A stretch of 64,000 nucleotides of DNA, from NCBI GenBank assembly GCA_016715765.1, contig JADJZJ010000011.1, positions 1 to 64,000 of the forward strand, read 5' to 3'. The stretch comes from Opitutaceae bacterium (GTDB taxonomy: Bacteria; Verrucomicrobiota; Verrucomicrobiia; Opitutales; Opitutaceae). The notes under the pieces were generated by a model, which worked only from the letters and a program-made list of their open reading frames with translations, made no database searches and was not told where the DNA came from. The position numbers and the translations under genes are program-made. Within the stretch, counting starts at the first letter, position 1, and the number at the start of each line of letters is the position of its first letter. Shown one piece after another: positions 55,266 to 64,000 of the stretch.

Positions 55266-56317
55266 ACACCGAATCACGGACCCCCGCGAACGATCCCGAA
55301 CTGATCGAGGCCGAGGCCGCCGTCTGGCTCAGCCTGCGCGACCGCGGCCTGAGCGAGGGAGAGACGGCCGAATTCATGCGCTGGATGCAGGAAGACCCGC
55401 GCCATGCCGAGGTCTTCGCGGCGCTCGACGCCACCTGGCAGGATTTCAACCGGCTCGCCGCCGCCCGGCCCGAGGGGGCGGGGGAGGGCGATGCCGACCT
55501 GCTGGCCCCGCGGTTGCGGCCGCAGCGGCGCTCGCCGTGGATCGTGGGCGGACTGGCCGCTGCTGCGGCGGTCGTCCTGGCGTGCGTCGGCGTCTGGCAG
55601 GTGCTGGCCCCGCGGCCCACGGCGGAGACCGATGTCGGCGGATTCCGCGAACTGCGGCTGGCCGACGGTTCCGTCGTGCAGCTCAACACCGACAGCGCGG
55701 TCCGCACGCGTTTCACCGCCGAGGAGCGCCGGGTCGAACTGCTGCGCGGCGAGGCGTTCTTCGACGTGGCCTCCAATCCGGCCCGGCCCTTCATCGTCAG
55801 CGCCGGCGGGGTGGCTGTGCGGGCGGTCGGCACCGCGTTCAACGTTCGCCTGCGCGAGACTGCCGTGGAGGTCCTCGTCACGGAAGGTAAGGTTCAGGTG
55901 AATGATTCGGTCAAGGGAGGTAATCTTCTCGGGGTGGACGCCGCCGGCGCCCCGTCGCTGCTGGTGCAGGGCGAGATGGCGGTCATCCCCGCATCAGCAG
56001 TGGCGGAAATCCAGGAAGCGAACAGGGCCACCCCGGCCGTGGTCGCGCTGGTGGCACCGGTTGAGGTCCAGCGCGCCCTGGCCTGGCAGGAACGACGGCT
56101 GGAGTTCGAGGCCCGGCCGCTGGGCGAGGTCGTGGCCGAGTTCAACCGCTACAATCGCACCAAGCTTGTCATCGCCGATCCGCGGCTCGGCGCCCAGAAA
56201 TTCAGCGGTTCATTCCGCGCGGAGGGCTACGAGCCGTTCGTGCGCCTCCTGGAACAGAGTTTCGGCGTGGCGGCGGTGCGCGAGGGCGACGACATCGTCC
56301 TCCGGCGGGCCCAATAA
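55262..56317 (+). CDS. FecR-family anti-sigma/transmembrane sensor (second module)
   Basis: 351 residues. DUF4880-like N-terminus (EAEAAVWLSLRDRGLSEGETAEFMRWMQEDPRHAEVF), membrane segment WIVGGLAAAAAVVLACVGVW at about residues 92-111, FecR domain with RELRLADGSVVQLNTDSAVRTRF, RVELLRGEAFFDVASNPARPF and VRAVGTAFNVRLRET. C-terminal LEFEARPLGEVVAEFNRYNR segment as in STN-interacting ends. Same architecture as the first FecR but with a longer linker. Controls the adjacent sigma factor in response to the receptor at 56409. Confidence 0.92.
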   Translation: MNTESRTPANDPELIEAEAAVWLSLRDRGLSEGETAEFMRWMQEDPRHAEVFAALDATWQDFNRLAAARPEGAGEGDADLLAPRLRPQRRSPWIVGGLAAAAAVVLACVGVWQVLAPRPTAETDVGGFRELRLADGSVVQLNTDSAVRTRFTAEERRVELLRGEAFFDVASNPARPFIVSAGGVAVRAVGTAFNVRLRETAVEVLVTEGKVQVNDSVKGGNLLGVDAAGAPSLLVQGEMAVIPASAVAEIQEANRATPAVVALVAPVEVQRALAWQERRLEFEARPLGEVVAEFNRYNRTKLVIADPRLGAQKFSGSFRAEGYEPFVRLLEQSFGVAAVREGDDIVLRRAQ

Positions 56318-56408
56318 TCCGCCGGAAAAAACTTTTAGATAATCCGGCCCGGCCGACCGTCATGGTCAGTTAACACCATCCCGCGTTCCCGCGGGACCCC
56401 TGCCTACC

Positions 56409-59400
56409 ATGACCCACCCAACCCGTGCCGATGGCTCGAACCACCGGTTTGCCTGCGTAATGCTGCGGGCGGCGTTTGCCGCCCTGTTCGTCCTTGGCCT
56501 GTTGCTCGCTCCGGCGGTTGCCGCCGAAGCCGTGCAGAAGGAATTCGACCTTCCGGCCGGCGAGGCCGCGGTACGGCTCAAGGAATTCGCCGCCCAGTCG
56601 GGCGAGCAATTGCTCTACGCGCCCGATGATGTGGCGGGCGTCCGCACCCAGGCCGTGAAAGGCACGATGACGGCCCGCACGGCCCTCGAGACCATGGTCG
56701 CGGGCACGAACCTCAAGGTCGTCCAGGACCGGGAAACCGGGGCGCTGGCGCTGAAAGGTGGCGGCAACCCAAACGGATCGGGGGCGGCGCCGGCCGGCGA
56801 CCGCCCGGGCACAATCCTGATCACCGCTGACGCCCCGGTCGTCCTGGACAGCGTCGAGGTCACCGGCAGCCGCATCCGCGGCCTGCTGGAGGGCTCCTCC
56901 GCCCAGCCGGTCCTCACCATCGACCGGGCCCAGATTGACCGCACCGGGGCGCAGAGCATCGGCGACGTGCTCCGCTACATCCCGCAGGTTTCATCGTTCA
57001 CCCTCGGTCAGGGTCAGACGCAAAACCAGCGCAATTCCCTCATCAACATGCAGACCGGACAGACGACGTTCACGGCCGGCGCAACCCAGATCACCGGCGC
57101 GGCCGGCCTCGTCACGGCGACCATTCGCGGCGCCCCGGCCGGCGCGACCCTGCTCCTCATCGACGGCAAGCGCGCCCCGAAGAGCAATCAGTCGCGCAGC
57201 GCCGACGGCTTCGACCTCAACGGCATCCCCCTCGCCGCGGTCGAGCGCATCGAGGTGCTGCTCGACGGCGCGAGTTCCGTCTACGGCGCCGACGCGATGG
57301 GCGGCGTGATCAACGTCATCCTCAAGAAGCAATACTCCGGCACCGAAGTGCGCGTCGGCTACGAAAACACCTTCGACACCGATGTCGGCGTGCTCACCGG
57401 GAGTCTCGCCCACGGCTTCAGCGCCGGCAAGCTCCGCGGCCTCGTCACCGCCGCCTGGGAGGAGTCCAACGAGCTGATGCTGCGCGATCGCGACTTCATC
57501 GCCAGCTTTGACCGCCGGCCCTACGGCGGGATCGATATGCGCTCCAGCACGATGCCGGGCGGCGCCGGCCGCGTCAGCCGCACGGGCACGGTGCCGCTGC
57601 CGGGCCTGACCGCGACGCAGTCCGCCATTCCCGCCGGCACGACCGGCACGGGCCTGACCGTCGCCAACTATGCCGCCGCCGGCGCGATCGCCGCGCCGTA
57701 TGATGTCGGCCAGTATTCGCAGTACGCCGCCTCGTACGACCGCTATTCGGTCCTGGCGAAGTTCGATTACACGGTGCGCGACTGGCTCAATCTCTATGCC
57801 TCGGCCCGTTTCGCCCGGAACCGCAACTTCCAATTCGCCGCCCCGGTCCAGGCCGTGAATCTCTCGATCCCGGCCGGCTATCCCGGCAACCCCTTCGGCA
57901 TTCCGATCACCCTCAACAAGACGTTTCTCGACCTGCAGCCCGGGCGCGAGGCGACCAACGAGACCGAGGCCTTCACGCTCGGCGCCGACGGCCGGCTGCC
58001 CGGCGGTTGGCGTTACGACCTCGCGATCAGCCGCGCCGACAGCCATACCTACAGCGACGGCGATGCGGGCACCTCCATCGTCTCGACCCTCTTCACCGCC
58101 GCGGTCGCCGCCGGCCAGCAACCGAACCTCTTCTATGACGGCTCGATCGTCGCCAATCCCAACGCGGCGGGCGTGATCGAGGCCCTGACCTCGCCCACCC
58201 GCGACGAGGAGGAGGCGCAGACCTGGGTGTATGCGCTCCAATTCGACGGACCGATCTGGTCGCTGCCGGGCGGCGACCTCGCCGCGGCCATCGGCCTGGA
58301 GCGGCGCGAGGAATACGCCGATTTCCCGCTGCGCCTGCCGACCGACACGCAGACGGCGATGCCGGGCAGCATCGACGTGATGGCCTACTTCGCCGAGGTC
58401 AACGTGCCGGTCTTCGGCGGCGATTTCCGCCGGCCGCTGCTGCAGCAGCTCAACCTTTCAATCTCCTACCGCATGGAGGACTACGGTGCCGGCAGCGTAT
58501 CCCGCAACCCCCGCGCCGGCCTGGCCTGGCGCCCGGCGGCGTGGTTGCTCGTCCGCGGCAGCTACGGCGAGGGCTTCAAGGTGCCGACCCTGCAGCAGCG
58601 CACCCAGCCAAACACCGTGAGCAACAGCAGCACGGCCCCGGTCGCCTCCAACCTCGATCCCGCTCGCGGCAACACGGTCAATCCGATCCACCCCGTCACG
58701 CGCGGCGGCAAGGCCGACCTGCGGCCTGAAACCTCGGAGAACACCACGTTCGGCCTCGTCGTCGAGGTGCCCGTCGTCAGTGGGCTGTCGTTGTCCTTCG
58801 ACTGGTTTGACAACCTCTACAACGACCGGATCGGCACGCTGCTCTTCAGCCAGATGGCGTTGCTCTACCCGGAACGCATCTCCCGCGGGGCCAAGCTGCC
58901 CACCGACCAGGCCGCCTGGCTCGGGCCGGTAACCGCCGCCGACTTGCGCCCCATCAATGTGGCCTACAGCCAGATCACCGGCTACGACATCGGGTTGAAG
59001 TACGACCGGCGCCTCGCCGGGTTCGATCTCCAGGCCGGCCTGACCGGCACGAAATACACGCGCAACGTCTTTATTCCCACGCCGGGGGGTGTGCCGTCGC
59101 CGACGGTCAACACCGACAGCCTGCCGGTGCAGGTGAACGGCAACCTGTTCGTCGCCCGCGCCGCCTGGGGCGCCGGTGTGCTCGCCACCTACCGCGCAGC
59201 CAACCGTGTCTCCGCCGACCGGGCCGTCACACCGTCGGCCATCCGCTGGGACTGCCAGCTCAACTACGATTTCGCCAAGGCTGCGTGGGTGAAGCAGCGT
59301 GATTCCGGGCTGGTCGGGCATGCGCTGCGTGACACCAAGCTCAGCCTTACGATCTTCAACGTTCTCAACACGCAGCCGCCTTTCGACGACCTGTTCTTCC

Positions 59401-59465
59401 CGGACAACACGGTGCTCGACTCGCGCCTGCGCCGCTTCGCCCTGTCGCTGAGCCGCACGTTCTGA
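56409..59465 (+). CDS. TonB-dependent receptor with N-terminal STN domain (second module)
   Basis: 1018 residues. Signal region AAFAALFVLGLLLAPAVAAEA, STN domain (FDLPAGEAAVRLKEFAAQSG, GVRTQAVKGTMTARTALETM), TonB-box area VVLDSVEVTGSRI, plug with IGDVLRYIPQVSSFTLGQGQ and VYGADAMGGVINVILKKQY, beta-barrel, C-terminus SRLRRFALSLSRTF with terminal Phe. Paralogous to the receptor at 49784 throughout (shared YGADA.GGVINVILKK and barrel landmarks) but diverged in extracellular parts, so ligands probably differ. Starts 91 bases after the fecR-like stop. Confidence 0.92.
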   Translation: MTHPTRADGSNHRFACVMLRAAFAALFVLGLLLAPAVAAEAVQKEFDLPAGEAAVRLKEFAAQSGEQLLYAPDDVAGVRTQAVKGTMTARTALETMVAGTNLKVVQDRETGALALKGGGNPNGSGAAPAGDRPGTILITADAPVVLDSVEVTGSRIRGLLEGSSAQPVLTIDRAQIDRTGAQSIGDVLRYIPQVSSFTLGQGQTQNQRNSLINMQTGQTTFTAGATQITGAAGLVTATIRGAPAGATLLLIDGKRAPKSNQSRSADGFDLNGIPLAAVERIEVLLDGASSVYGADAMGGVINVILKKQYSGTEVRVGYENTFDTDVGVLTGSLAHGFSAGKLRGLVTAAWEESNELMLRDRDFIASFDRRPYGGIDMRSSTMPGGAGRVSRTGTVPLPGLTATQSAIPAGTTGTGLTVANYAAAGAIAAPYDVGQYSQYAASYDRYSVLAKFDYTVRDWLNLYASARFARNRNFQFAAPVQAVNLSIPAGYPGNPFGIPITLNKTFLDLQPGREATNETEAFTLGADGRLPGGWRYDLAISRADSHTYSDGDAGTSIVSTLFTAAVAAGQQPNLFYDGSIVANPNAAGVIEALTSPTRDEEEAQTWVYALQFDGPIWSLPGGDLAAAIGLERREEYADFPLRLPTDTQTAMPGSIDVMAYFAEVNVPVFGGDFRRPLLQQLNLSISYRMEDYGAGSVSRNPRAGLAWRPAAWLLVRGSYGEGFKVPTLQQRTQPNTVSNSSTAPVASNLDPARGNTVNPIHPVTRGGKADLRPETSENTTFGLVVEVPVVSGLSLSFDWFDNLYNDRIGTLLFSQMALLYPERISRGAKLPTDQAAWLGPVTAADLRPINVAYSQITGYDIGLKYDRRLAGFDLQAGLTGTKYTRNVFIPTPGGVPSPTVNTDSLPVQVNGNLFVARAAWGAGVLATYRAANRVSADRAVTPSAIRWDCQLNYDFAKAAWVKQRDSGLVGHALRDTKLSLTIFNVLNTQPPFDDLFFPDNTVLDSRLRRFALSLSRTF

Positions 59466-59548
59466 GCGTGCGCCCCGACTTCACCCCGCCCCTGGCACCC
59501 CGTCTTCCGGTCCAGCGACGGAAGACGGTTTCCCCAGATTACCCAGCC

Positions 59549-61837
59549 ATGCATCTTCGCCCTTTCCTGATCTCGAGCCTGATCCTTCTTGTCGCCGGGC
59601 CCTTGCAGGCGGCTGATGTCGCCAACGATCTCGCGGCCCTCAAGGCGCTGCTCGCCGAACGCAACGACGTGCGCGTCAAGGACGCCGCCCAAGCCACCCC
59701 CGGGGAGGGGATGCGCCGGATGAGTGATTTCTCCAACCGGGTCTGCACGGAGGCGCTCAAGGTTTACGAGGCGCATCCGCAGGATCCGCTCCGCTGGGAG
59801 GCCGCTTTGATCGCCCTCAGGCAGCCCCGCAGCTTCGTCGTCGACGTCAAGCCCGGCTATGAAGCCGCCATGGCCGCCCGCGACACCGCGAAGATCCAGT
59901 CGCTCATCGTGCGCGACGAGGCGGCCCGCGCGGCGTGGGACCGGCGGATGGACGCGCTCGAGGGCGCCCTGTTTGCCGCCCCCGATGTGTCGCCGGCCCT
60001 GCTCGCCGAGGCCTACGCCAACGCCGTCTACCGCGTTTCCCTCCGCCGCGGCGCCCCGCCCGCGCAGCGTTGGACCGCGATGGAGCCGCTCATCGCGGCG
60101 ATGGAACGGAAGGTCACCGATCCGACGATGCTCACCCGCGCCTTCGAGATCGCGACGCGCACGATGCAGGCCGCCGATCCCGCCGCCTATGCACGCTTTC
60201 TCCAGACGCATTCGCAGAGCCCGATTCCCGAGATCTCCCGCTGGGCCGCCGGCAAGGCCAATCTGGAGTCAGCCAGGATCAAGGCGGTGGAGATGAAATT
60301 CACGGCGGTCGACGGCCGCGAGGTCGACCTCGCGCAGCTGCGCGGCAAGGTCGTGCTCATCGATTTCTGGGCGACGTGGTGCGGACCCTGCAAGGAGGAG
60401 CTGCCCAACGTGCTGGCGAACTACCGCAAGTACCACGACCTGGGCTTCGAGGTCGTGGGCGTGTCGCTCGACCGCGAGCAGGACCGGCAAAAGCTGGTGG
60501 ACTACGCCCGCGAACAGGGCCTGCCCTGGCCGCAGCATTTCGATGGCAAGGGTTTCAAGAACGAGTTCGCCATCCGGTTTTCCGTCCGGGCCATCCCGGC
60601 GATGTTCCTGCTCGACCAGGCCGGGCGGGTCGCTTCGACCGAGGCCCGCGGGGCGAAGCTAGAGCCCGAGATCCGTCGTCTGCTCAAGCTGGATGACGCC
60701 CCCAGTGTGACGCCGGCCGGTGAACGGACGGTCTACCGGGTCCCCCAGCCGCCTGATGCGGTGCCGGTCGTCGCGGCCGATTCCGCCATGCTTGGTGCCG
60801 GTGCGCCGGCCCCGGATTTCGTCGCGCGCGACCTCGCGGGCAACGCAGTGCGTCTTTCCGATTACCTCGGCCAGGTCCTCATCCTCGACTTCTGGGCCAC
60901 CTGGTGCACGCCGTGCGTCGCCTCGATGCCGCACACGCAGGCGGTGGCGGCGAAGTACGCCGACCAGGGTGTGGCCGTCCTCGCGGTGTGCACCGGAGAC
61001 AAGCGCACGCACTTCGAGGATTGGGTGCGGCTCAAGGCGGCGAATTATCCGGCCATCCGCTTCGTGTGCGACCCCCACGAGCAGGGCACGCCCGCCCAGG
61101 ATCAGCGGGCGTCGTTGGCGCTGTACCGGGTTCCCTCCATCCCCACGCAGTTCATCATCGACCGGGAGGGGAGGATCGTCGGCACCACCAGCGGCTATTT
61201 TTCCGGGGACCCCTCCCTCGAGCAGGCGCTCGCCGCCGCCGGGGTGAAGGTTGATCCGGCGGTCCTGGCCCGGCGCGCCCCGGAGCGCAAACCGCCCATG
61301 GCGACTGCGTCCGCGGCGCCCGCAGTCCGCCGGCTCCCGCCGCCATTCACGACCGCGATTGCCCGGTTGAAGGCCGGCGACATCCTGCCGGATCTTGACC
61401 TGCAGGGGGTGGATGGCACGCCGCGCAAGCTGTCGGACTTCCGCGGGCATCCGCTCGTACTGATGTTCGTGACGGCCGAGATGATCCCGGCCGATTTTCT
61501 CGACGGCGTGGTGGCGCAGTACGGCGCGGCTGGCGTGCAGGCGCTGGCTCTGGTCACGCGCGACACGCGGGCCAACCTCGACGCGTGGCTGGCGCTGCAC
61601 CGGGAGCGCGCCCATCGCTTCGCCATCGCATTCGACCCGGCGCCGCCGGAGGATCCGCGCCAGGGTGCCATCAACCGCACCTTCCAGTTCGGTGCGCCCA
61701 CGCCTTTCTCGATCGTGGTCGATGCCGAGGGCCGGTTCGTGGGGATGTTTCCCTGGAAGGTCCCGGAAGTCGGGCCCCAGGGACTCGCGGAACTCCTGCG
61801 CCGCTGCGGGATAACCGCCGGGGGCGGCTCCGGATGA
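59549..61837 (+). CDS. Periplasmic protein with three thioredoxin-like domains
   Basis: 762 residues. Signal peptide MHLRPFLISSLILLVAGPLQAA. Helical N-terminal region to about 245, then three thioredoxin-fold units: the first with IDFWATWCGPCKEELPNV (about residue 275), the second with LDFWATWCTPCVASMPHTQ (about 455), the third (about 620-760) beginning PDLDLQGVDGTPRKLSDFRG but with MFVTAEMIPADFLDGV where CxxC should be. So two redox sites and one redox-inactive, perhaps substrate-binding, copy. A GTG start 27 codons upstream (59468) is possible. Counterpart of the single-domain TlpA-like protein in module 1. Confidence 0.9.
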   Translation: MHLRPFLISSLILLVAGPLQAADVANDLAALKALLAERNDVRVKDAAQATPGEGMRRMSDFSNRVCTEALKVYEAHPQDPLRWEAALIALRQPRSFVVDVKPGYEAAMAARDTAKIQSLIVRDEAARAAWDRRMDALEGALFAAPDVSPALLAEAYANAVYRVSLRRGAPPAQRWTAMEPLIAAMERKVTDPTMLTRAFEIATRTMQAADPAAYARFLQTHSQSPIPEISRWAAGKANLESARIKAVEMKFTAVDGREVDLAQLRGKVVLIDFWATWCGPCKEELPNVLANYRKYHDLGFEVVGVSLDREQDRQKLVDYAREQGLPWPQHFDGKGFKNEFAIRFSVRAIPAMFLLDQAGRVASTEARGAKLEPEIRRLLKLDDAPSVTPAGERTVYRVPQPPDAVPVVAADSAMLGAGAPAPDFVARDLAGNAVRLSDYLGQVLILDFWATWCTPCVASMPHTQAVAAKYADQGVAVLAVCTGDKRTHFEDWVRLKAANYPAIRFVCDPHEQGTPAQDQRASLALYRVPSIPTQFIIDREGRIVGTTSGYFSGDPSLEQALAAAGVKVDPAVLARRAPERKPPMATASAAPAVRRLPPPFTTAIARLKAGDILPDLDLQGVDGTPRKLSDFRGHPLVLMFVTAEMIPADFLDGVVAQYGAAGVQALALVTRDTRANLDAWLALHRERAHRFAIAFDPAPPEDPRQGAINRTFQFGAPTPFSIVVDAEGRFVGMFPWKVPEVGPQGLAELLRRCGITAGGGSG

Positions 61838-61849
61838 TTTTGGTGTGTG

Positions 61850-61881
61850 GGCTGGCTGGCGCCGCCGCGGCCCAGCCAGCC
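61850..61881. terminator. Hairpin GGCTGGCTGG...CCAGCCAGCC
   Basis: Perfect ten-base stem (61850-61859 and 61872-61881) around a GC-rich loop, 12 bases after the stop of the triple-thioredoxin gene and 160 bases before the M13 peptidase gene. Few T residues follow, so terminator activity is inferred. Confidence 0.55.
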
Positions 61882-62040
61882 AAGGCCATGGGTCTTTTGC
61901 CCTGACCCCATGGCGGACCACCCGGCTCCCACCATGAGCCAAGGGTGAATTGATGGCCCCCGCAGCCGCCCATCCCGCCAATTGACCACCGGCGGTTCCG
62001 CGGTTGCGGTCAGACGGTACGGCCGGCCTATTTTTTCTCC

Positions 62041-64000
62041 ATGAATCATCACCGTCTCCTCGCCGCGGCCCTGGCGCTTGGCGCCGCTTTTGCCTCCCCG
62101 CTCGCCGCGGAGGAGGCCATGATCCCGCTCAGCTTCAGCACGGCCAACATGGATCTTTCCGCCGACCCGCGCGCGGACTTTTCCAAGTACGCCTGGGGCG
62201 GCTGGGCCGCCCGGACCGAGATCCCCGCCGACAAGGCGCGCTGGGGCACCATGGACATGCTGGCGCAGAACAACTGGCACCGCATCCGCACCATCCTGGA
62301 GGAGGCCGCCGCCGCGTCCGCCGCGCCCGGTTCCAACCTGCGCAAGATCGGCGATTTCTACGCCTCCGCGATGGACGAGGCCGCCATCGAGGCCGCGGGG
62401 CTCAAGCCCGTGGAGCCCGAGCTCGCCCGCATCGCCGCCATCGCGAACCTTGACGACCTCGCCGCGTACCTGGCCGACGCCCATGTCCACGGCGGCGGGG
62501 CGCTGTTCGGCACCTATCCCTACGCCGACCAGAAGGACAACAGCCGCATCCAGCTCATCGCGGGCCAGGGCGGCCTGAGCCTGCCGACGCGCGACTACTA
62601 CCTCGACGAGAAGTACGCGAAGATCCGGCCGCAATACGTCGAGCATGTCGCCGCGATGTTCCGCCTCGCCGGCACCGAGCCGGAAGCAGCGACCAAAGAC
62701 GCCGAGACCGTGCTGCTGCTCGAGACCGAACTCGCCAGGAATTCCAAGTCCGTCACCGAGCTCCGCGACCCCCTCGCCAATTACAACAAGCTGACGCTCG
62801 ACGAGGCCGCCGCCCTCATGCCGGACTTTGCCTTCAAGGCGTATCTCGCGGCCTCCGGCCTGCCGGCGACCGAGCAGGACCTCAATGTGGCGCAGCCGAA
62901 ATTCTTCTCCGGACTGAACCAGCTGCTCACCACGCATCCGCTCGAGGCCTGGAAGACCTACCTGCGCTGGCACGCCCTCACGGAGGCCGCGCCCTATCTC
63001 GGCGCGGCCTTCGACCGCGAGAACTTCCGTTTCTTCGGCACGGTGCTCAACGGCACCCCGGCGCAGGAGCCGCGCTGGCAGCGCGCCGCCAAGATCCTCG
63101 ACAGCAAGATCGGCTTCGCGGTCGGCGAGATCTACGTCGCGAAATACTTCCCGCCCGAGGTGCGCGGCAAGCTCGAGGCCATGGTCGCCATCATGAGCGA
63201 TGTCCTGCGCGACCGCATCGTCGGCCTCGACTGGATGACCGAGCCCACCAAGCAGAAAGCGCTCGAGAAACTGAAGACCTTCCGGGTCGTGGTCGGCTAC
63301 CCCGACAAGTGGCGCGACTATTCCGCACTGACTGTCACCCGCGACAGCTATTACGATAATGTGCGCGCCGCCAACCGGTTCGAGACGCGCCGGCAGCTGG
63401 CCAAGTTTGGCCGGCCCTTTGACCGGACCGAGTGGCTCCGCACGCCCCAGCAGGTCAACGCCTACTACCAGCCCTCCGCCGGCCAGCTGGTCTTCCTCGC
63501 GGGCATCCTGCAGCCGCCGTTCTTCGATCCGGCGATGGACGACGCCGTCAACTACGGCGCGATCGTCGCGGTCATCGGCCACGAGATATCGCACGGCTTC
63601 GACGACAAGGGCCGGCTGTACGACGCGGCGGGCAACCTGGCCGACTGGTGGTCGCAGGAGGACGCGAATGAATTCCGCGCCCGGGCGCAGAAGCTGGTCG
63701 GCCAGTTCAACGGCTATTTCGCGCTGCCCGGCCTCGCGATCAACGGCCAGCAGACCCTCGGCGAGAACATCGGCGACCTCGGCGGCGTGTCCATCGCCTA
63801 CGAGGCGCTGCAACGCTCGCTCCAGGGCAAGGAACGGCCGCTCATCGACGGATTCACCCCCGAGCAGCGCTTCTTCCTTTCCTGGGCGCAGGTCTGGCGC
63901 ACGAAGTACCGCGACGACGCGCTCAAGCGCTACGTCGCCTCCGACGTGCATTCGCCGGGCACGTTCCGCGCCTTCGGTCCGCTCGTGAACCTGCCGGAAT
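62041..64000 (+). CDS. M13-family (neprilysin/PepO-like) metallopeptidase, cut by window end
   Basis: 653 residues visible, with the C-terminus beyond 64000. Signal peptide MNHHRLLAAALALGAAFASPLAA. M13 N-domain from LSFSTANMDLSADPRADFSK, WEAARTE-like YAWGGWAARTEIPADKARWG; catalytic domain with VNAYYQPSAGQLVFLAGILQPPFF, zinc motif HEISHGFDDKG (about residue 514) and ENIGDLGG with the third zinc ligand. It degrades short peptides in the periplasm or at the cell surface. Position right after two TonB modules with thioredoxin-fold proteins suggests it may digest peptides brought in or reduced by them. Confidence 0.92.
   Translation, partial: MNHHRLLAAALALGAAFASPLAAEEAMIPLSFSTANMDLSADPRADFSKYAWGGWAARTEIPADKARWGTMDMLAQNNWHRIRTILEEAAAASAAPGSNLRKIGDFYASAMDEAAIEAAGLKPVEPELARIAAIANLDDLAAYLADAHVHGGGALFGTYPYADQKDNSRIQLIAGQGGLSLPTRDYYLDEKYAKIRPQYVEHVAAMFRLAGTEPEAATKDAETVLLLETELARNSKSVTELRDPLANYNKLTLDEAAALMPDFAFKAYLAASGLPATEQDLNVAQPKFFSGLNQLLTTHPLEAWKTYLRWHALTEAAPYLGAAFDRENFRFFGTVLNGTPAQEPRWQRAAKILDSKIGFAVGEIYVAKYFPPEVRGKLEAMVAIMSDVLRDRIVGLDWMTEPTKQKALEKLKTFRVVVGYPDKWRDYSALTVTRDSYYDNVRAANRFETRRQLAKFGRPFDRTEWLRTPQQVNAYYQPSAGQLVFLAGILQPPFFDPAMDDAVNYGAIVAVIGHEISHGFDDKGRLYDAAGNLADWWSQEDANEFRARAQKLVGQFNGYFALPGLAINGQQTLGENIGDLGGVSIAYEALQRSLQGKERPLIDGFTPEQRFFLSWAQVWRTKYRDDALKRYVASDVHSPGTFRAFGPLVNLPE

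Overview
The window is GC-rich bacterial DNA whose gene content points to a free-living, polysaccharide-degrading member of the Verrucomicrobiota, most likely near the Opitutaceae. The signs are heparinase-II/III-like proteins, DUF2264 and GH20/GH127-like/GH130 enzymes, URO-D-like proteins inside sugar-catabolic clusters, an MlrC-type M81 peptidase, and ECF sigma/FecR/TonB-receptor sets. This assignment rests on protein character, not on a marker gene.

Layout. 0.2-6.9 kb: a degenerate tRNA-Met-like sequence, then two heparinase-like genes and one URO-D-like gene, all broken by many frameshifts, with an intact glutaredoxin on the opposite strand. 7.3-11.7 kb (minus): an overlapping three-gene operon for non-phosphorylative (Weimberg-type) pentonate breakdown, made of a YagF/YjhG-type dehydratase, an FAH-family dehydratase and a semialdehyde dehydrogenase. 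12.2-14.6 kb: a URO-D-like gene and three small proteins. 14.8-22.1 kb (minus): GH127-like, GH20, Gfo/Idh/MocA, SDR and URO-D-like genes, each separated by a large composite stem-loop repeat. 22.2-27.7 kb (minus): six mostly overlapping genes (amidohydrolase, SDR, DSD1-like enzyme, Gfo/Idh/MocA, HpcH/HpaI aldolase, SDR), divergent from an IclR regulator and an aminotransferase, and probably forming one IclR-controlled sugar-acid pathway. 29.9-38.2 kb: MlrC-like peptidase, two Gfo/Idh/MocA proteins, GH130, PhyH, peroxiredoxin, kinase-like orphan. 38.8-47.8 kb: a ferredoxin-dependent 2-oxoacid oxidoreductase made of two fused polypeptides, an ADP-forming acyl-CoA synthetase interrupted by a repeat, a Tat-exported DUF2264 protein and a tryptophanase-like lyase. 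Together these suggest amino-acid oxidation with substrate-level ATP formation. 48.1-61.8 kb: two consecutive modules of ECF sigma factor, FecR anti-sigma, STN-containing TonB receptor and periplasmic thioredoxin-fold protein, then an M13 metallopeptidase cut by the window end.

The most unusual content is between the genes. At least ten sequence families of stem-loop repeats fill nearly every gap. Many have arms built of tandem 7-, 9- or 10-base words, they nest inside one another, and they often supply the stop codon of the gene they follow. Two copies are split by another short repeat, and one element sits inside the acyl-CoA synthetase gene. No transposase is seen. These repeats are the best candidate here for something undescribed.
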